Below are positions 1 through 6,915 of a DNA stretch of 41,209 bases, in pieces. The stretch is taken from positions 1-41,209 of IMG/VR virus record IMGVR_UViG_3300009506_000082, one strand, 5' to 3'. This DNA comes from a virus. Below the pieces are notes generated by a model. That model was given only the letters and a program-made list of their open reading frames with translations, was not told the DNA's origin and searched no databases. A program made the translations under genes and the position numbers. Each line of letters starts with the position of its first letter. The stretch's first letter is position 1.

Positions 1-152
1 AAATGGATGATCGGTATAATGCAACGGTGCAAAAAAAGAATTTGACAGCATCCAAGGATTTGTAGTAAAAATTGATCACTATGAGACAAAAAAACATGCA
101 TTTTAATAATTTAATAACGGGTTATCGTTTACCCCGTCTTATAGTCATTAAA

Positions 153-187
153 CCTCTAGGGATTTTTCCCTAGGGGTTTTTTGTTTT
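153..187 (+). terminator. Rho-independent terminator
   Basis: An inverted repeat (CCTCTAGGG / CCCTAGGGG around an ATTTTT loop, with one unpaired T) is followed directly by a T-rich tract (TTTTTTGTTTT). It would end transcription arriving from left of the window, just before the first gene. A second hairpin (ACGGG/CCCGT, 117-137) lies upstream but lacks a T tract. Confidence 0.8.
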
Positions 188-196
188 AGAGATAAA

Positions 197-406
197 ATGA
201 AGATAGAAAAATTTGTGTATAAGAAACCGTGCCCCAATTGTGGTAAATTGATAATAATATCAATCGATCAAAATGGGGAAAAGGTATTTATTGATCCTAG
301 CATTCCGGTTTATCGCATAGCGATTGGAAAACATCCATTACACAAAGAATGGGGCGATATTAGAGCAATAAGAAAAGATAATTGCGGAATCGCCCATGAA
401 TGCTAA
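197..406 (+). CDS. Small zinc-ribbon-like protein (69 aa)
   Basis: Unrecognised family. A CPNCG knuckle at about residues 12-16 and a C-terminal Cys-x3-His-x-Cys (CGIAHEC) could together bind one zinc ion. The gene follows a terminator closely, so it is probably the first gene of a new transcript. Nothing downstream is close enough to be in the same operon, because the next 940 bases carry no gene. Function unknown; a small DNA- or protein-binding role is only a guess. Confidence 0.6.
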   Translation: MKIEKFVYKKPCPNCGKLIIISIDQNGEKVFIDPSIPVYRIAIGKHPLHKEWGDIRAIRKDNCGIAHEC

Positions 407-420
407 AACATAACGTTGAA

Positions 421-768
421 AGTTTATAAACCTTCGATAGGGTATATCGCAACGACTTGGTGAGTTGCTCCAAGTATAAAAAAAGGTTTTCCCCATTAAC
501 GGAATATCCGCCACGGGGACATAGAACGAGGAAACCCAAAAGAGGGAAAAAGTGCTATTGAAACGTGGAGCCGATAAATAGCGACGGGGGCAATAATCCT
601 AAATTGGGGGACAGGGCAAAGTCTGATATGCTAAGGGTAAATTTGAGAACTTGGAACCCTTGGAGCCATCATAAGAATATATTAAGAGTCTAGAGGCATC
701 AATAAAAGATATGGCCCTTGGACATGGGCTCCCTCTGCCATTACTCTTTTAACCTTAAGGAGTATTGT
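421..768 (+). ncRNA. Candidate structured RNA in a gene-free region
   Basis: No ORF of useful length is present and G+C looks higher than in the flanks. Complementary segments: GCAAC/GTTGC (449-453/464-468) interleaved with ACTTGG/CCAAGT (455-460/470-475); CTAAGGGT/ACCCTTGG (631-638/656-663, one G-U); GGAGCC at both 567-572 and 662-667, each complementary to GGCTCC (727-732); AGGGC/GCCCT (613-617/714-718); CATTACTC/GAGTATTG with one mismatch near 738-768. Several helices compete, so the fold is not settled. Strand is assumed from the neighbouring genes. It could be a phage ornate RNA, a long leader or a degenerate ribozyme; I recognise no known family. The remaining bases to 1347 are A+T rich, with an (ATC)n run near 797-812 and the direct repeats listed separately. 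Confidence 0.35.
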
Positions 769-863
769 TTTAAAGATCCATCCCCCTATCTCTATATCAT
801 CATCATCATCATTCCATTCTATCAATAGGCTATCGGATAGGGTAAACCATAGTCATTTAGATC

Positions 864-900
864 ATAGATAAAACCTATATGATCGATAGATAAAACCTAT
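864..900. repeat. Pair of 15-bp direct repeats, 22-bp period
   Basis: ATAGATAAAACCTAT occurs at 864-878 and 886-900, with ATC just upstream of each copy. The 22-bp period is about two helical turns, as expected for binding sites on one DNA face (operator or iteron). No binding protein is identified. Confidence 0.5.
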
Positions 901-1014
901 TGAAGATATCTAGATTTACTTCCGATAATGTACATTATGGTGTATTATCCCATAGTGAAACCCATTCACAAACAAGGTTTTTCACATGATTATAAAATAA
1001 CTGTGTTATATTGC

Positions 1015-1047
1015 TTTGAATAGAGCATATTAAAGCGTTTGAATAGA
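1015..1047. repeat. Pair of 10-bp direct repeats, 23-bp period
   Basis: TTTGAATAGA occurs at 1015-1024 and 1038-1047. The spacing is close to that of the 15-bp repeats upstream in the same gene-free stretch, so both pairs may serve a regulatory or origin function before the metallophosphoesterase gene. Confidence 0.35.
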
Positions 1048-1347
1048 TTATCAGGATATTAACCCCCCGTAGGGATAAGGAATCTATTATTTCCAAAAAC
1101 AAATAACCCAACGAGTATATATGGAGAGTCCTCCCACTTCGCCTGATTTCCCCCCATAACCCATCCCTATTTTTCTATTTAATAGATATTTATTTAGAAT
1201 CCCTATTAGGATTGATTCTGATGGCCCTAAAATGGCGCAGGATTGATTTAAATGGATTAGATAGGGGTAGGTACCAATATGGCACAAGAAATCATTTTTC
1301 TGATAAAACGTTTGACACATTAAAAATAAACAATAAGAATAGAGGAT

Positions 1348-1851
1348 ATGAAATATTGGATAACGACAGATACGCATTTTAATCATAGGAAGATGGTGGA
1401 ATATTGTGGTAGGCCGGATAATTTTGAGGAGATGATATTTAATGGATTTGGTGTTATAGGGCCGGATGATATTTTGATTCATCTGGGGGATATATGTATT
1501 GGGAGCGATGCGGAATGCCATGAAGAATTTATTATGTCGATAAACTGTAAGAAGATATTGGTACGAGGGAATCATGATAAAAAATCTATTCATTGGTATT
1601 TGGGGCATGGATGGGATTGGGTATGCGAATCTATGTCCATGCAGTATGGAGGCAAGCGAATATTATTTTCGCATATGCCGATGGTATGGGATGGATATTG
1701 GGATATAAATATTCATGGTCATTTTCATAATGCGAATCATAGAAGATATGAGGCGGAATTAAACGGAGATTTATTAAAGGGGCAGAAATTATTGGCACTG
1801 GAATATAATAATTATCAGCTCTGGAATCTGGATAAGATAATTAATAAATGA
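1348..1851 (+). CDS. Calcineurin-like metallophosphoesterase
   Basis: All hallmark motifs of the metallophosphoesterase fold are present in order: D8-x-H10, G47-D48, G74-N75-H76-D77, H109 and G124-H125-F-H127. These ligate two metal ions and support phosphoester hydrolysis. The 167-residue length fits the small cytoplasmic phage/bacterial members of the family. No signal peptide. The substrate cannot be deduced. The start ATG has a close AGAGG just upstream, so spacing is short. A TTGACA at 1312-1317 could be a -35 element, but the -10 candidate is weak. A second, divergent metallophosphoesterase lies at 23452. Confidence 0.88.
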   Translation: MKYWITTDTHFNHRKMVEYCGRPDNFEEMIFNGFGVIGPDDILIHLGDICIGSDAECHEEFIMSINCKKILVRGNHDKKSIHWYLGHGWDWVCESMSMQYGGKRILFSHMPMVWDGYWDINIHGHFHNANHRRYEAELNGDLLKGQKLLALEYNNYQLWNLDKIINK

Positions 1852-1880
1852 TTTGACAAGATGAATAGGAAGTAATAGAA

Positions 1881-2045
1881 ATGATGGATATGAAAGACAA
1901 AGATTTATTAAAGGCGATACGGAAGATAGTGAGGGAGGAGTTGGGTAAGAAATTTCTGTTGCCTATTTTAAGTAGAGATAAGAGGAATCAGGTAAGGCAA
2001 TTTGCTCCGATAGAATTGAAGATGGAGAAAGATGAAAACCGTTAA
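1881..2045 (+). CDS. Small hypothetical protein (54 aa)
   Basis: ATG ATG start preceded by a GGA-containing weak ribosome site. The product (begins MMDMKDKDLLKAIRKIVREE) is charged and probably alpha-helical at the N-terminus. It overlaps the next gene by 14 nt, consistent with translational coupling. No family recognised. Confidence 0.5.
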   Translation: MMDMKDKDLLKAIRKIVREELGKKFLLPILSRDKRNQVRQFAPIELKMEKDENR

Positions 2046-2226
2046 GATAATTGCGAAGTATCAAAAGGAACGAGATGCCCTGGTTCTTGCTCTGGCCGGA
2101 CTTGGATACAAGGTCTGGTGTGTGGAGGTATTGAAAGCAGGATTGTCTGGATATGAATTTCTAGTATTTTTTGAAGTCGACGACGAATTTGTTTTGGAGA
2201 AAAATACGGATATGACAGAGATATAG
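2032..2226 (+). CDS. Small hypothetical protein (64 aa)
   Basis: The product begins MKTVKIIAKYQKERDALVLA and ends with an acidic tail. Its start overlaps the preceding 54-aa ORF and has GGAG seven bases upstream. The pattern of alternating beta and alpha segments could form a compact alpha/beta domain. No family recognised. Confidence 0.55.
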   Translation: MKTVKIIAKYQKERDALVLALAGLGYKVWCVEVLKAGLSGYEFLVFFEVDDEFVLEKNTDMTEI

Positions 2227-2317
2227 TTAAAGAAATAATAGATTCCCTTGAATCTGAATTTGGAAAGCATAATTAAATGAAGAATAAAATTATTACTTGT
2301 TTTAGTAGAATTAATCC

Positions 2318-3049
2318 GTGTTAAAACCTTATTACGATAGCGGTGGAATAACCATATATCATGGCTCATATTTGGATGTATATTTTCCATTATCAATCAA
2401 ACCTGAATTTGATGGGATTATAACGGATCCACCATATAATATTGGATATAAATATTTATCATATTCGGACGATATTCCGGTTAGGGAATACATGGAAATG
2501 TTTAAATTTATTTTTAGACATAAAACAGTCTTTATCCATTATCCAGAGGATTCATTCAAAATATTTAACTACAACAATATCGAACCACAAAAATGTGTGG
2601 CTTGGATTTACAATGGTTTTACCCCTCGAAAATGGAGACTTATTTCCTGGTTAAATAATTTCCCTGATTTTTCAAAATTGAAACAACCATATAAAAATTT
2701 ATCAGATAAAAGAATTATACAGCAAATTAAAAAAGGTTCTGAGGGTTGTAATTTATGGGATTGGTGGCACGATGAACAAGTAAAAAACGTTTCTTCTGAA
2801 AAAACGGATCACCCTTGTCAAATTCCATTGGAAATTATGAAAAAAATAATTTCCATAACAGACATGGGTATTATTTTAGATCCTTTCATGGGTTCCGGGA
2901 CAACCCTAAGAGCTGCCAAAGACATAGGCCGTAAAGCTATCGGGATTGAAACCGAGGAGAAGTATTGCGAGATAGCGGCGAAGCGACTATCCCAGGAAGT
3001 GTTCAATTTTGGCGATTCTGTCGCCGGGTCCGCCGTTTCCACGGCCTAA
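2318..3049 (+). CDS. DNA adenine/cytosine-N4 methyltransferase, beta class
   Basis: The catalytic motif IV DPPY lies at residues 37-40 and the AdoMet-binding motif I (DPFMGSGTT) at about 189-197. Motif IV before motif I, with the target-recognition region between them, is the beta-class order of amino-methyltransferases; DPPY favours N6-adenine. It transfers a methyl group from S-adenosylmethionine to a short DNA site. No restriction enzyme is adjacent, so it is an orphan enzyme, likely protecting phage DNA from host restriction or marking it. The start is GTG: an in-frame TAA at 2312-2314 leaves no earlier start. A 15-codon ORF (2277-2324) overlaps the start but is too short to support. Confidence 0.9.
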   Translation: MLKPYYDSGGITIYHGSYLDVYFPLSIKPEFDGIITDPPYNIGYKYLSYSDDIPVREYMEMFKFIFRHKTVFIHYPEDSFKIFNYNNIEPQKCVAWIYNGFTPRKWRLISWLNNFPDFSKLKQPYKNLSDKRIIQQIKKGSEGCNLWDWWHDEQVKNVSSEKTDHPCQIPLEIMKKIISITDMGIILDPFMGSGTTLRAAKDIGRKAIGIETEEKYCEIAAKRLSQEVFNFGDSVAGSAVSTA

Positions 3050-3078
3050 AAACAGGGAAATCCGAGTGATCCCACAAA

Positions 3079-3165
3079 ATGAACGCAGAATTTCGTGTTG
3101 GCAGAGCGTCAAACATCTGGAGGCGAAATAGAGAGGAAGCATGGTTGAATTTATTTGTGGGATAG
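3079..3165 (+). CDS. Possible 28-aa peptide
   Basis: An ATG-initiated, Arg/Trp-rich reading frame that overlaps the next micro-ORF by 25 nt. The ribosome site is weak. It may be spurious; it is listed because the neighbouring small ORFs are tightly packed. Confidence 0.2.
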   Translation: MNAEFRVGRASNIWRRNREEAWLNLFVG

Positions 3166-3212
3166 CGATAGGATTTATAGCGTGCTTAACAATATGGATA
3201 AGTTATGGATAA
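3141..3212 (+). CDS. Membrane micropeptide (23 aa)
   Basis: A GAGGA ribosome site lies four bases before the ATG. The peptide (begins MVEFICGIAIGFIACLTIWI) is one hydrophobic span. Its stop overlaps the start of the next membrane peptide by 8 nt, indicating coupled translation. Function unknown; small phage membrane peptides often act in lysis or superinfection exclusion. Confidence 0.45.
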   Translation: MVEFICGIAIGFIACLTIWISYG

Positions 3213-3333
3213 ATCTCGGCTGGTTGATATCAGCATTGGTTTACTTTTGTTTCTGGTATTATTTATTGTCTTTCTTGTTATTTTAGCCGGATTTGCCTTT
3301 GTGTTTTACTGGATGCTGATTAAATCACTATGA
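3205..3333 (+). CDS. Small membrane protein (42 aa)
   Basis: A charged N-terminus (MDKSR) is followed by about 30 hydrophobic residues rich in Leu, Phe and Val, giving one long or two short transmembrane segments. It overlaps its upstream and downstream membrane micro-ORFs, ending ATGA with the next. It could be a holin-like or exclusion peptide, but it is far from the lysis cassette near 22.7 kb. Confidence 0.5.
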   Translation: MDKSRLVDISIGLLLFLVLFIVFLVILAGFAFVFYWMLIKSL

Positions 3334-3392
3334 AAGAAGATTGGCTGACGTGGCTGGTTATCGGAATTTTGGCAGCCTTGTGTCTATTGTAA
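3330..3392 (+). CDS. Membrane micropeptide (20 aa)
   Basis: It starts within an ATGA overlap with the preceding membrane protein. The product MKEDWLTWLVIGILAALCLL is a single hydrophobic helix with an acidic N-terminal end. It is too short to assign; the tight coupling with two other membrane peptides is its main support. Confidence 0.4.
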   Translation: MKEDWLTWLVIGILAALCLL

Positions 3393-3393
3393 G

Positions 3394-3477
3394 ATGCGGA
3401 AGATTAGTTGCATCAGAAACAAGATAAATGATAGATTAAAAGAAATAAGAAAAGGAGAAACATATGAACTTAAATGA
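3394..3477 (+). CDS. Possible 27-aa basic peptide
   Basis: The ORF begins MRKISCIRNKINDRLKEIRK and overlaps the start of the next gene. There is no good ribosome site, so it is only weakly supported. Confidence 0.2.
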   Translation: MRKISCIRNKINDRLKEIRKGETYELK

Positions 3478-3610
3478 ACTGGCGAAGAGAATTGCAGAAG
3501 AAGAAGGCGGAAAAGAGGAAGTTAGTATCGCTCAGATTAAGGAAATTTTGAGGATTATCAACGATATTTCAGATGGTGTTTTTTACAAGATTGTTAAAGT
3601 CTTTTTTTAA
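3464..3610 (+). CDS. Small hypothetical protein (48 aa)
   Basis: A clear AAGGAG site lies five bases before the ATG. The product has an acidic helical first half (begins MNLNELAKRIAEEEGGKEEV) and a hydrophobic end. The pattern resembles short phage helix-turn-helix or regulatory peptides, but no family is recognised. Confidence 0.6.
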   Translation: MNLNELAKRIAEEEGGKEEVSIAQIKEILRIINDISDGVFYKIVKVFF

Positions 3611-3624
3611 ATGACGGGGGATAA

Positions 3625-3843
3625 ATGTCAGGAAAGTATTTAACGATAGCAGAAGTAGCAGACTATCTAAGGTTTTCACGGGGGAATATATACCTCAAAG
3701 TTAAGCGAGGGTTTTTCCCAAGTGATGTATTGAAAAGAATAGGCGGTTCATATCGGTTCGATTTAAACCGCTTGAATGAATGGCTGGATAAAAATGGAGA
3801 GAGAAGTAAGACAGATAAAAGCGGAGGAGATGCAGCCCGATAA
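3625..3843 (+). CDS. Excisionase/MerR-like helix-turn-helix protein
   Basis: Residues 3-60 match the HTH_17/excisionase pattern: YLTIAEVADYL (helix 1 and turn), then a recognition helix (RGNIYLKVKRG), a FPSDVLKRIGGSYRF wing and the final DLNRLNEWL helix. Such proteins bind DNA, either as excision factors or as small transcription regulators. No integrase is visible, so a regulator role is more likely here. The 72-residue length fits. The ribosome site is a GGGGG stretch four bases upstream. Confidence 0.75.
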   Translation: MSGKYLTIAEVADYLRFSRGNIYLKVKRGFFPSDVLKRIGGSYRFDLNRLNEWLDKNGERSKTDKSGGDAAR

Positions 3844-3967
3844 TAATTATATACTTATCGGGTTTGATGGTGATTTCTATTATCTTTTTTCAGTAGGAGA
3901 CGATGAATGGATCAAAGTCCAAATGCCACCGATGGAAATGGAAGAAGCCGATGCGAAAGCTGCGTAG
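3794..3967 (+). CDS. Small hypothetical protein (57 aa)
   Basis: The reading frame overlaps the end of the HTH gene. The start is uncertain: ATG at 3776, 3794 or 3830 are all possible. I chose 3794 because the segment VRQIKAEEMQPDNNYIL looks like a natural strand-helix unit. GGAGG before 3830 is only 2 nt away, which is too close. The rest is beta-rich and acidic, ending in EEADAKAA. Function unknown. Confidence 0.5.
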   Translation: MEREVRQIKAEEMQPDNNYILIGFDGDFYYLFSVGDDEWIKVQMPPMEMEEADAKAA

Positions 3968-4155
3968 GATTAGAAACAGAAATTGCATTTCTAAAACGTG
4001 AGTTGGAAGAATACAGAAATCCTGATATACTATTTGGGATGGATAAGTATCATTCTGCTAAGTATTGGAGAGATCGTTGCTTAAAAGCAGAAAATAATCT
4101 GGACGCTCTCAAGGTGATGTATGCGGATTTTAGGAATAAGAAAAAAGAAGGGTGA
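3907..4155 (+). CDS. Small coiled-coil protein (82 aa)
   Basis: GGAG lies seven bases before the ATG, giving good support for the start despite a 61-nt overlap with the previous gene. A CxxC pair (CESC) precedes a heptad-like helix (LETEIAFLKRELEEYR) and a second charged helix. No family recognised. Confidence 0.6.
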   Translation: MDQSPNATDGNGRSRCESCVGLETEIAFLKRELEEYRNPDILFGMDKYHSAKYWRDRCLKAENNLDALKVMYADFRNKKKEG

Positions 4156-4315
4156 ATCCTGGGAGAAATTTGTATTTAATATCAGAATCCAGTATATGTA
4201 TTCCTACTTCGATTTCCTCGAACTCCACAATATAACCACCGCAGACTTATCTTTCCAGCAGTTTCTAACCCATATATGCGAACATTTATTTTATGCGAGC
4301 AAGGAGGGAAAATGA
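4121..4315 (+). CDS. Small hypothetical protein (64 aa)
   Basis: It overlaps the previous gene by 35 nt and the next by 4 nt. An AAGGTG lies four bases before the ATG. The product has a basic N-terminus and an aromatic central part (YMYSYFDFLELHN) followed by a helical tail. The true start may be further in. No family recognised. Confidence 0.45.
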   Translation: MRILGIRKKKGESWEKFVFNIRIQYMYSYFDFLELHNITTADLSFQQFLTHICEHLFYASKEGK

Positions 4316-4383
4316 AAAAGAAATTCGGTCTTATCGGTGGGAAACCAACCGCAGGAAAACCAACCAGAAAACCTAAATGTTAG
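4312..4383 (+). CDS. Basic micropeptide (23 aa)
   Basis: AAGGAGGG precedes the ATG at ideal spacing. The product is Lys/Gly/Pro-rich with a repeated GKPT motif (GGKPTAGKPTRKP). The next gene's AGGAGG overlaps its stop codon. Conserved small basic peptides are common just upstream of phage terminase genes, but a role cannot be given. Confidence 0.5.
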   Translation: MKKKFGLIGGKPTAGKPTRKPKC

Positions 4384-4395
4384 GAGGAATAAAAG

Positions 4396-4530
4396 ATGCC
4401 AATTTCACATTATTTTAAAGGACGTGGGCGTTCCGTTATGAAGTCCATGAAAGAAAAATACGGAGATAAAAAAGGTGAACAGGTTTTTTATGCAACTGTT
4501 AATAAAATGAAAAAGAGGAAAAGAAAATAG
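4396..4530 (+). CDS. Small basic phage protein (44 aa)
   Basis: Strong TAGGAGG ribosome site. The core (RSVMKSMKEKYGDKKGEQVF) followed by YATVNKMKK resembles a small conserved protein often seen beside terminase genes in environmental phages. It ends in a run of Lys/Arg, so nucleic-acid binding is plausible. Its stop codon overlaps the GTG start of the terminase small subunit gene by one base. Confidence 0.65.
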   Translation: MPISHYFKGRGRSVMKSMKEKYGDKKGEQVFYATVNKMKKRKRK

Positions 4531-4880
4531 TGGGGAAAGAGATCGCCTTTAGAACTCCCGATGATATCCTGAACGCCCATGCCGATGGGCTGATTGATGA
4601 GAAACAAGGGATAGCCATATTCCGAGACCTGATGAAAGAACGATTTAATGATGACCGTATCGTTCAGATGATTGATGACCTATGCAACGCATCGGATGTA
4701 TCAAAAGATAAATTGGGAAATTTGATCGAACGCCCCGATTGGCAAGCGAGGAAAGACGGGCTGGACAGAGTTCTAAAGATTATGCGGTATATGGGAATAG
4801 ACGGTAAAGAATTTAAAATAGATCATCCTACCAAAGTTATATTCAACGTCGTCAATTATCAAGATAAAAATAATGCCTAA
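4530..4880 (+). CDS. Putative terminase small subunit
   Basis: Called from position and size: 116 residues, directly upstream of and overlapping terL by 8 nt. The sequence is mostly helical (begins MGKEIAFRTPDDILNAHADG). Small terminase subunits bind the packaging site and regulate the large subunit; they diverge quickly and often cannot be matched by eye. GTG start immediately after the previous stop. Confidence 0.6.
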   Translation: MGKEIAFRTPDDILNAHADGLIDEKQGIAIFRDLMKERFNDDRIVQMIDDLCNASDVSKDKLGNLIERPDWQARKDGLDRVLKIMRYMGIDGKEFKIDHPTKVIFNVVNYQDKNNA

Positions 4881-6300
4881 GATTGTAGAAGTCGTCAACG
4901 GCGAAGCAAAAATTAATCTCTATCCAAAACAAGCCGACTTTATTAATTCCGATTGCGATGATGTGCTGTACGGCGGTGCCGCCGGAGGAGGAAAATCTGT
5001 TGCATTGCTATTATTCGCACTTAAACGAAGAATAGAGAATCCGCATACAGAAGGAATTATCTTTAGGCGTACCTATCCAGAATTGGAAAAATCTATTATC
5101 AGGGCGTCCTATGAAATATATCTGCCATTTGGAGCAAGATACAACGAAGCAAAACATAAATGGACATTTCCAAATGGATCAATACAGGAGTTCGCTCACG
5201 CCGAAAGCGATTCGGATGTTTATAAATATCTCAGTAGTCAATATCATGACATGGCCTTTGATGAAGCCAGCCTATTCAATTCTTTCCAAATAACTTATTT
5301 AACCTCCAGATGCCGTTCTGCAATACCAGGCGTTAAGCCACTCATTAGATTGGCCTCCAATCCTGGCGGTGTCGGACACGCCTTTCTGAAAGAACGGTAT
5401 ATTGATCCTTGGGTTGTCCATAAGATTTGGTTTGACGAATTTACGGGGAAGAAACTAACATTTATTCCAGCTAAGATTTCTGACAATCCGGCACTCATGG
5501 AAGCCGACCCAGGATATATCAAACGGCTAAAGGAACTTCCACCAAAGAAATATGCCGCACTCGCAGAAGGCCGGTGGGACGTTTGGGAAGGCCAATATTT
5601 TGAAGGGTTCGATTCGAGGCCAGGAATTGCCCATGTGCTTGGCCGACCATTTAATATTGATCCCAATAATCATCGAATCATTTCTTTGGACTGGGGATAT
5701 GCGGAACCAGCGTGTGTCCTGTGGCACGAGCTGTCTCCAATGGGCAGAGTATTTACTTATCGTGAATTATGGATAACGCAGAAATCCCCGAAGGAATTGG
5801 CGCAGATGATTCTGGAAATGACAACAAAAGACGAAAAGATAGATTATCTTGTCGCATCACCGGAAATATGGGGAAAGAAAGTTGAGCTGGAGGGCGGTGG
5901 AGAGACAATACAGAATTTGATGGAATTGGTGTTGAAAGATAAAATAATAATGCAGAAAGCGAATAATGCCAGAGTACCAGGCTGGATTAAGGTTCGTGAG
6001 TTTATGATGAGGGCTCCAGACGGATTCCCTTGGTGGCAGGTAGATGGTTCATGCGTGAACCTGATCAGAACAATACCGTCAATGATCCATAGCGAAGTTA
6101 GGCCGGAAGATATCGAAGATGGCGGAGACGATCATGGCGTCGATTCGCTCAGATACGGATTGGTAAGTGTTCATGATATTCCGAAATCGTTAATCACGCC
6201 CTATGAATCCGGCTATCACAAAATTTTTGGAATTAAAACAGAAGGGCAAAAAAGCTATTCTGATGTTCCGAAACAATCGACGTTACGGGGCGGATATTGA
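4873..6300 (+). CDS. terL: Terminase large subunit
   Basis: DNA packaging motor: an ATPase that pumps DNA into the prohead through the portal and a nuclease that cuts concatemers. The Walker A-type loop GGAAGGGKS is at residues 34-42, the Walker B region (MAFDEAS) at about 127-133, and the coupling motif (LASNPGG) near 157-163. The RNase H-like nuclease begins with LDWGYAEP at about 272; later acidic residues include SPEIW near 327 and DDHGVDSLRYGL near 418. The 475-residue length is normal. The start overlaps the small subunit. The order terS-terL-(GroES-like)-portal supports the call. Confidence 0.96.
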   Translation: MPKIVEVVNGEAKINLYPKQADFINSDCDDVLYGGAAGGGKSVALLLFALKRRIENPHTEGIIFRRTYPELEKSIIRASYEIYLPFGARYNEAKHKWTFPNGSIQEFAHAESDSDVYKYLSSQYHDMAFDEASLFNSFQITYLTSRCRSAIPGVKPLIRLASNPGGVGHAFLKERYIDPWVVHKIWFDEFTGKKLTFIPAKISDNPALMEADPGYIKRLKELPPKKYAALAEGRWDVWEGQYFEGFDSRPGIAHVLGRPFNIDPNNHRIISLDWGYAEPACVLWHELSPMGRVFTYRELWITQKSPKELAQMILEMTTKDEKIDYLVASPEIWGKKVELEGGGETIQNLMELVLKDKIIMQKANNARVPGWIKVREFMMRAPDGFPWWQVDGSCVNLIRTIPSMIHSEVRPEDIEDGGDDHGVDSLRYGLVSVHDIPKSLITPYESGYHKIFGIKTEGQKSYSDVPKQSTLRGGY

Positions 6301-6327
6301 TAATGATAAAATTGGAGGTAATAATTA

Positions 6328-6891
6328 ATGGGGATATTTGGTTATGAGCTGGCGGGCAAGCATTTTATTGCCAATATTGCGGTTGATCCTAAAACTGATT
6401 CGGGTTTGGAAGTTGTTAATCGAGATCCGAGGAAGTGGAGGCTCCCTCCAAATGCTTACGCTGGAAAAGTGGAAGAATGCGGGCCTCGATGCGACATGGT
6501 ACACATCGGCGATATGGTTACTATCCAGAGGTGGTCGTACCTACAAATGGATATCGACGATGAACGAATCCAAGCGCATCAAGATCATGTTCTGCTTATT
6601 AATGGTCACCCTGTTAATGGCGTTATTGTTCTGGTTTTAATAAAGGACAAGGAACGAAAAAGCGGGTTGATATTACCAGAAGGAGCCGTAGAAAAAGAAC
6701 ATCATTATGCCCCTTCTTATCATGGGCTCGTTTATGCCAGTTCTGTGGATGGAGTCAATAAGGATGACGAAATATGGATACAGAAGTCTAACCATGAACA
6801 ATGGAAGATGGGGACAGATAAGTTAATTTTTAGATGGGATAACCCCGATAAAAACGAGATGTCCCAAATTCTCGCAATTCGACAAAAATAA
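6328..6891 (+). CDS. Two-domain GroES-like co-chaperonin
   Basis: The C-terminal half (about residues 97-187) follows the Cpn10 pattern: a first strand, a mobile-loop region ending in SGLILPEGAVEK, a strand resembling GEVLAVG (HGLVYASSV), a V.GD.V-like turn (NKDDEIWI) and the ending SQILAI, like GroES DILAI. The N-terminal half shows a second, more divergent copy (AGKVEECGP, then IGDMVTIQRW and HVLLI). GroES-type proteins cap GroEL and help fold capsid proteins; T4 gp31 is the phage precedent. Placement between terL and portal suggests a role in head assembly. Strong GGAGG ribosome site. A tandem arrangement is unusual, since GroES and gp31 have one domain. Confidence 0.75.
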   Translation: MGIFGYELAGKHFIANIAVDPKTDSGLEVVNRDPRKWRLPPNAYAGKVEECGPRCDMVHIGDMVTIQRWSYLQMDIDDERIQAHQDHVLLINGHPVNGVIVLVLIKDKERKSGLILPEGAVEKEHHYAPSYHGLVYASSVDGVNKDDEIWIQKSNHEQWKMGTDKLIFRWDNPDKNEMSQILAIRQK

Positions 6892-6915
6892 ATAAACTTG
6901 ACAAAAGGAGAATCT

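Noticed and set aside
42-70. Sigma-70-type promoter at the left edge
   Set aside because: TTGACA is perfect but no -10 hexamer fits at 16-18 bases, and a terminator follows before the first gene.
567-735. tmRNA-like 5' end (GGAGCCGATAAATAGCGACGG) with a GGCTCC partner downstream
   Set aside because: About 165 nt is too short, with no T-arm, no CCA end and no tag reading frame.
600-745. Group I intron core (AAAAGATATGG near 704-714 resembling the S element, with AGGGC/GCCCT as P7)
   Set aside because: I could not place acceptable P3, P4 and P8 helices, and no coding exons flank the region.
1087-1608. 173-aa ORF opposite the metallophosphoesterase
   Set aside because: Antisense to a gene with complete catalytic motifs; the product has no recognisable features.
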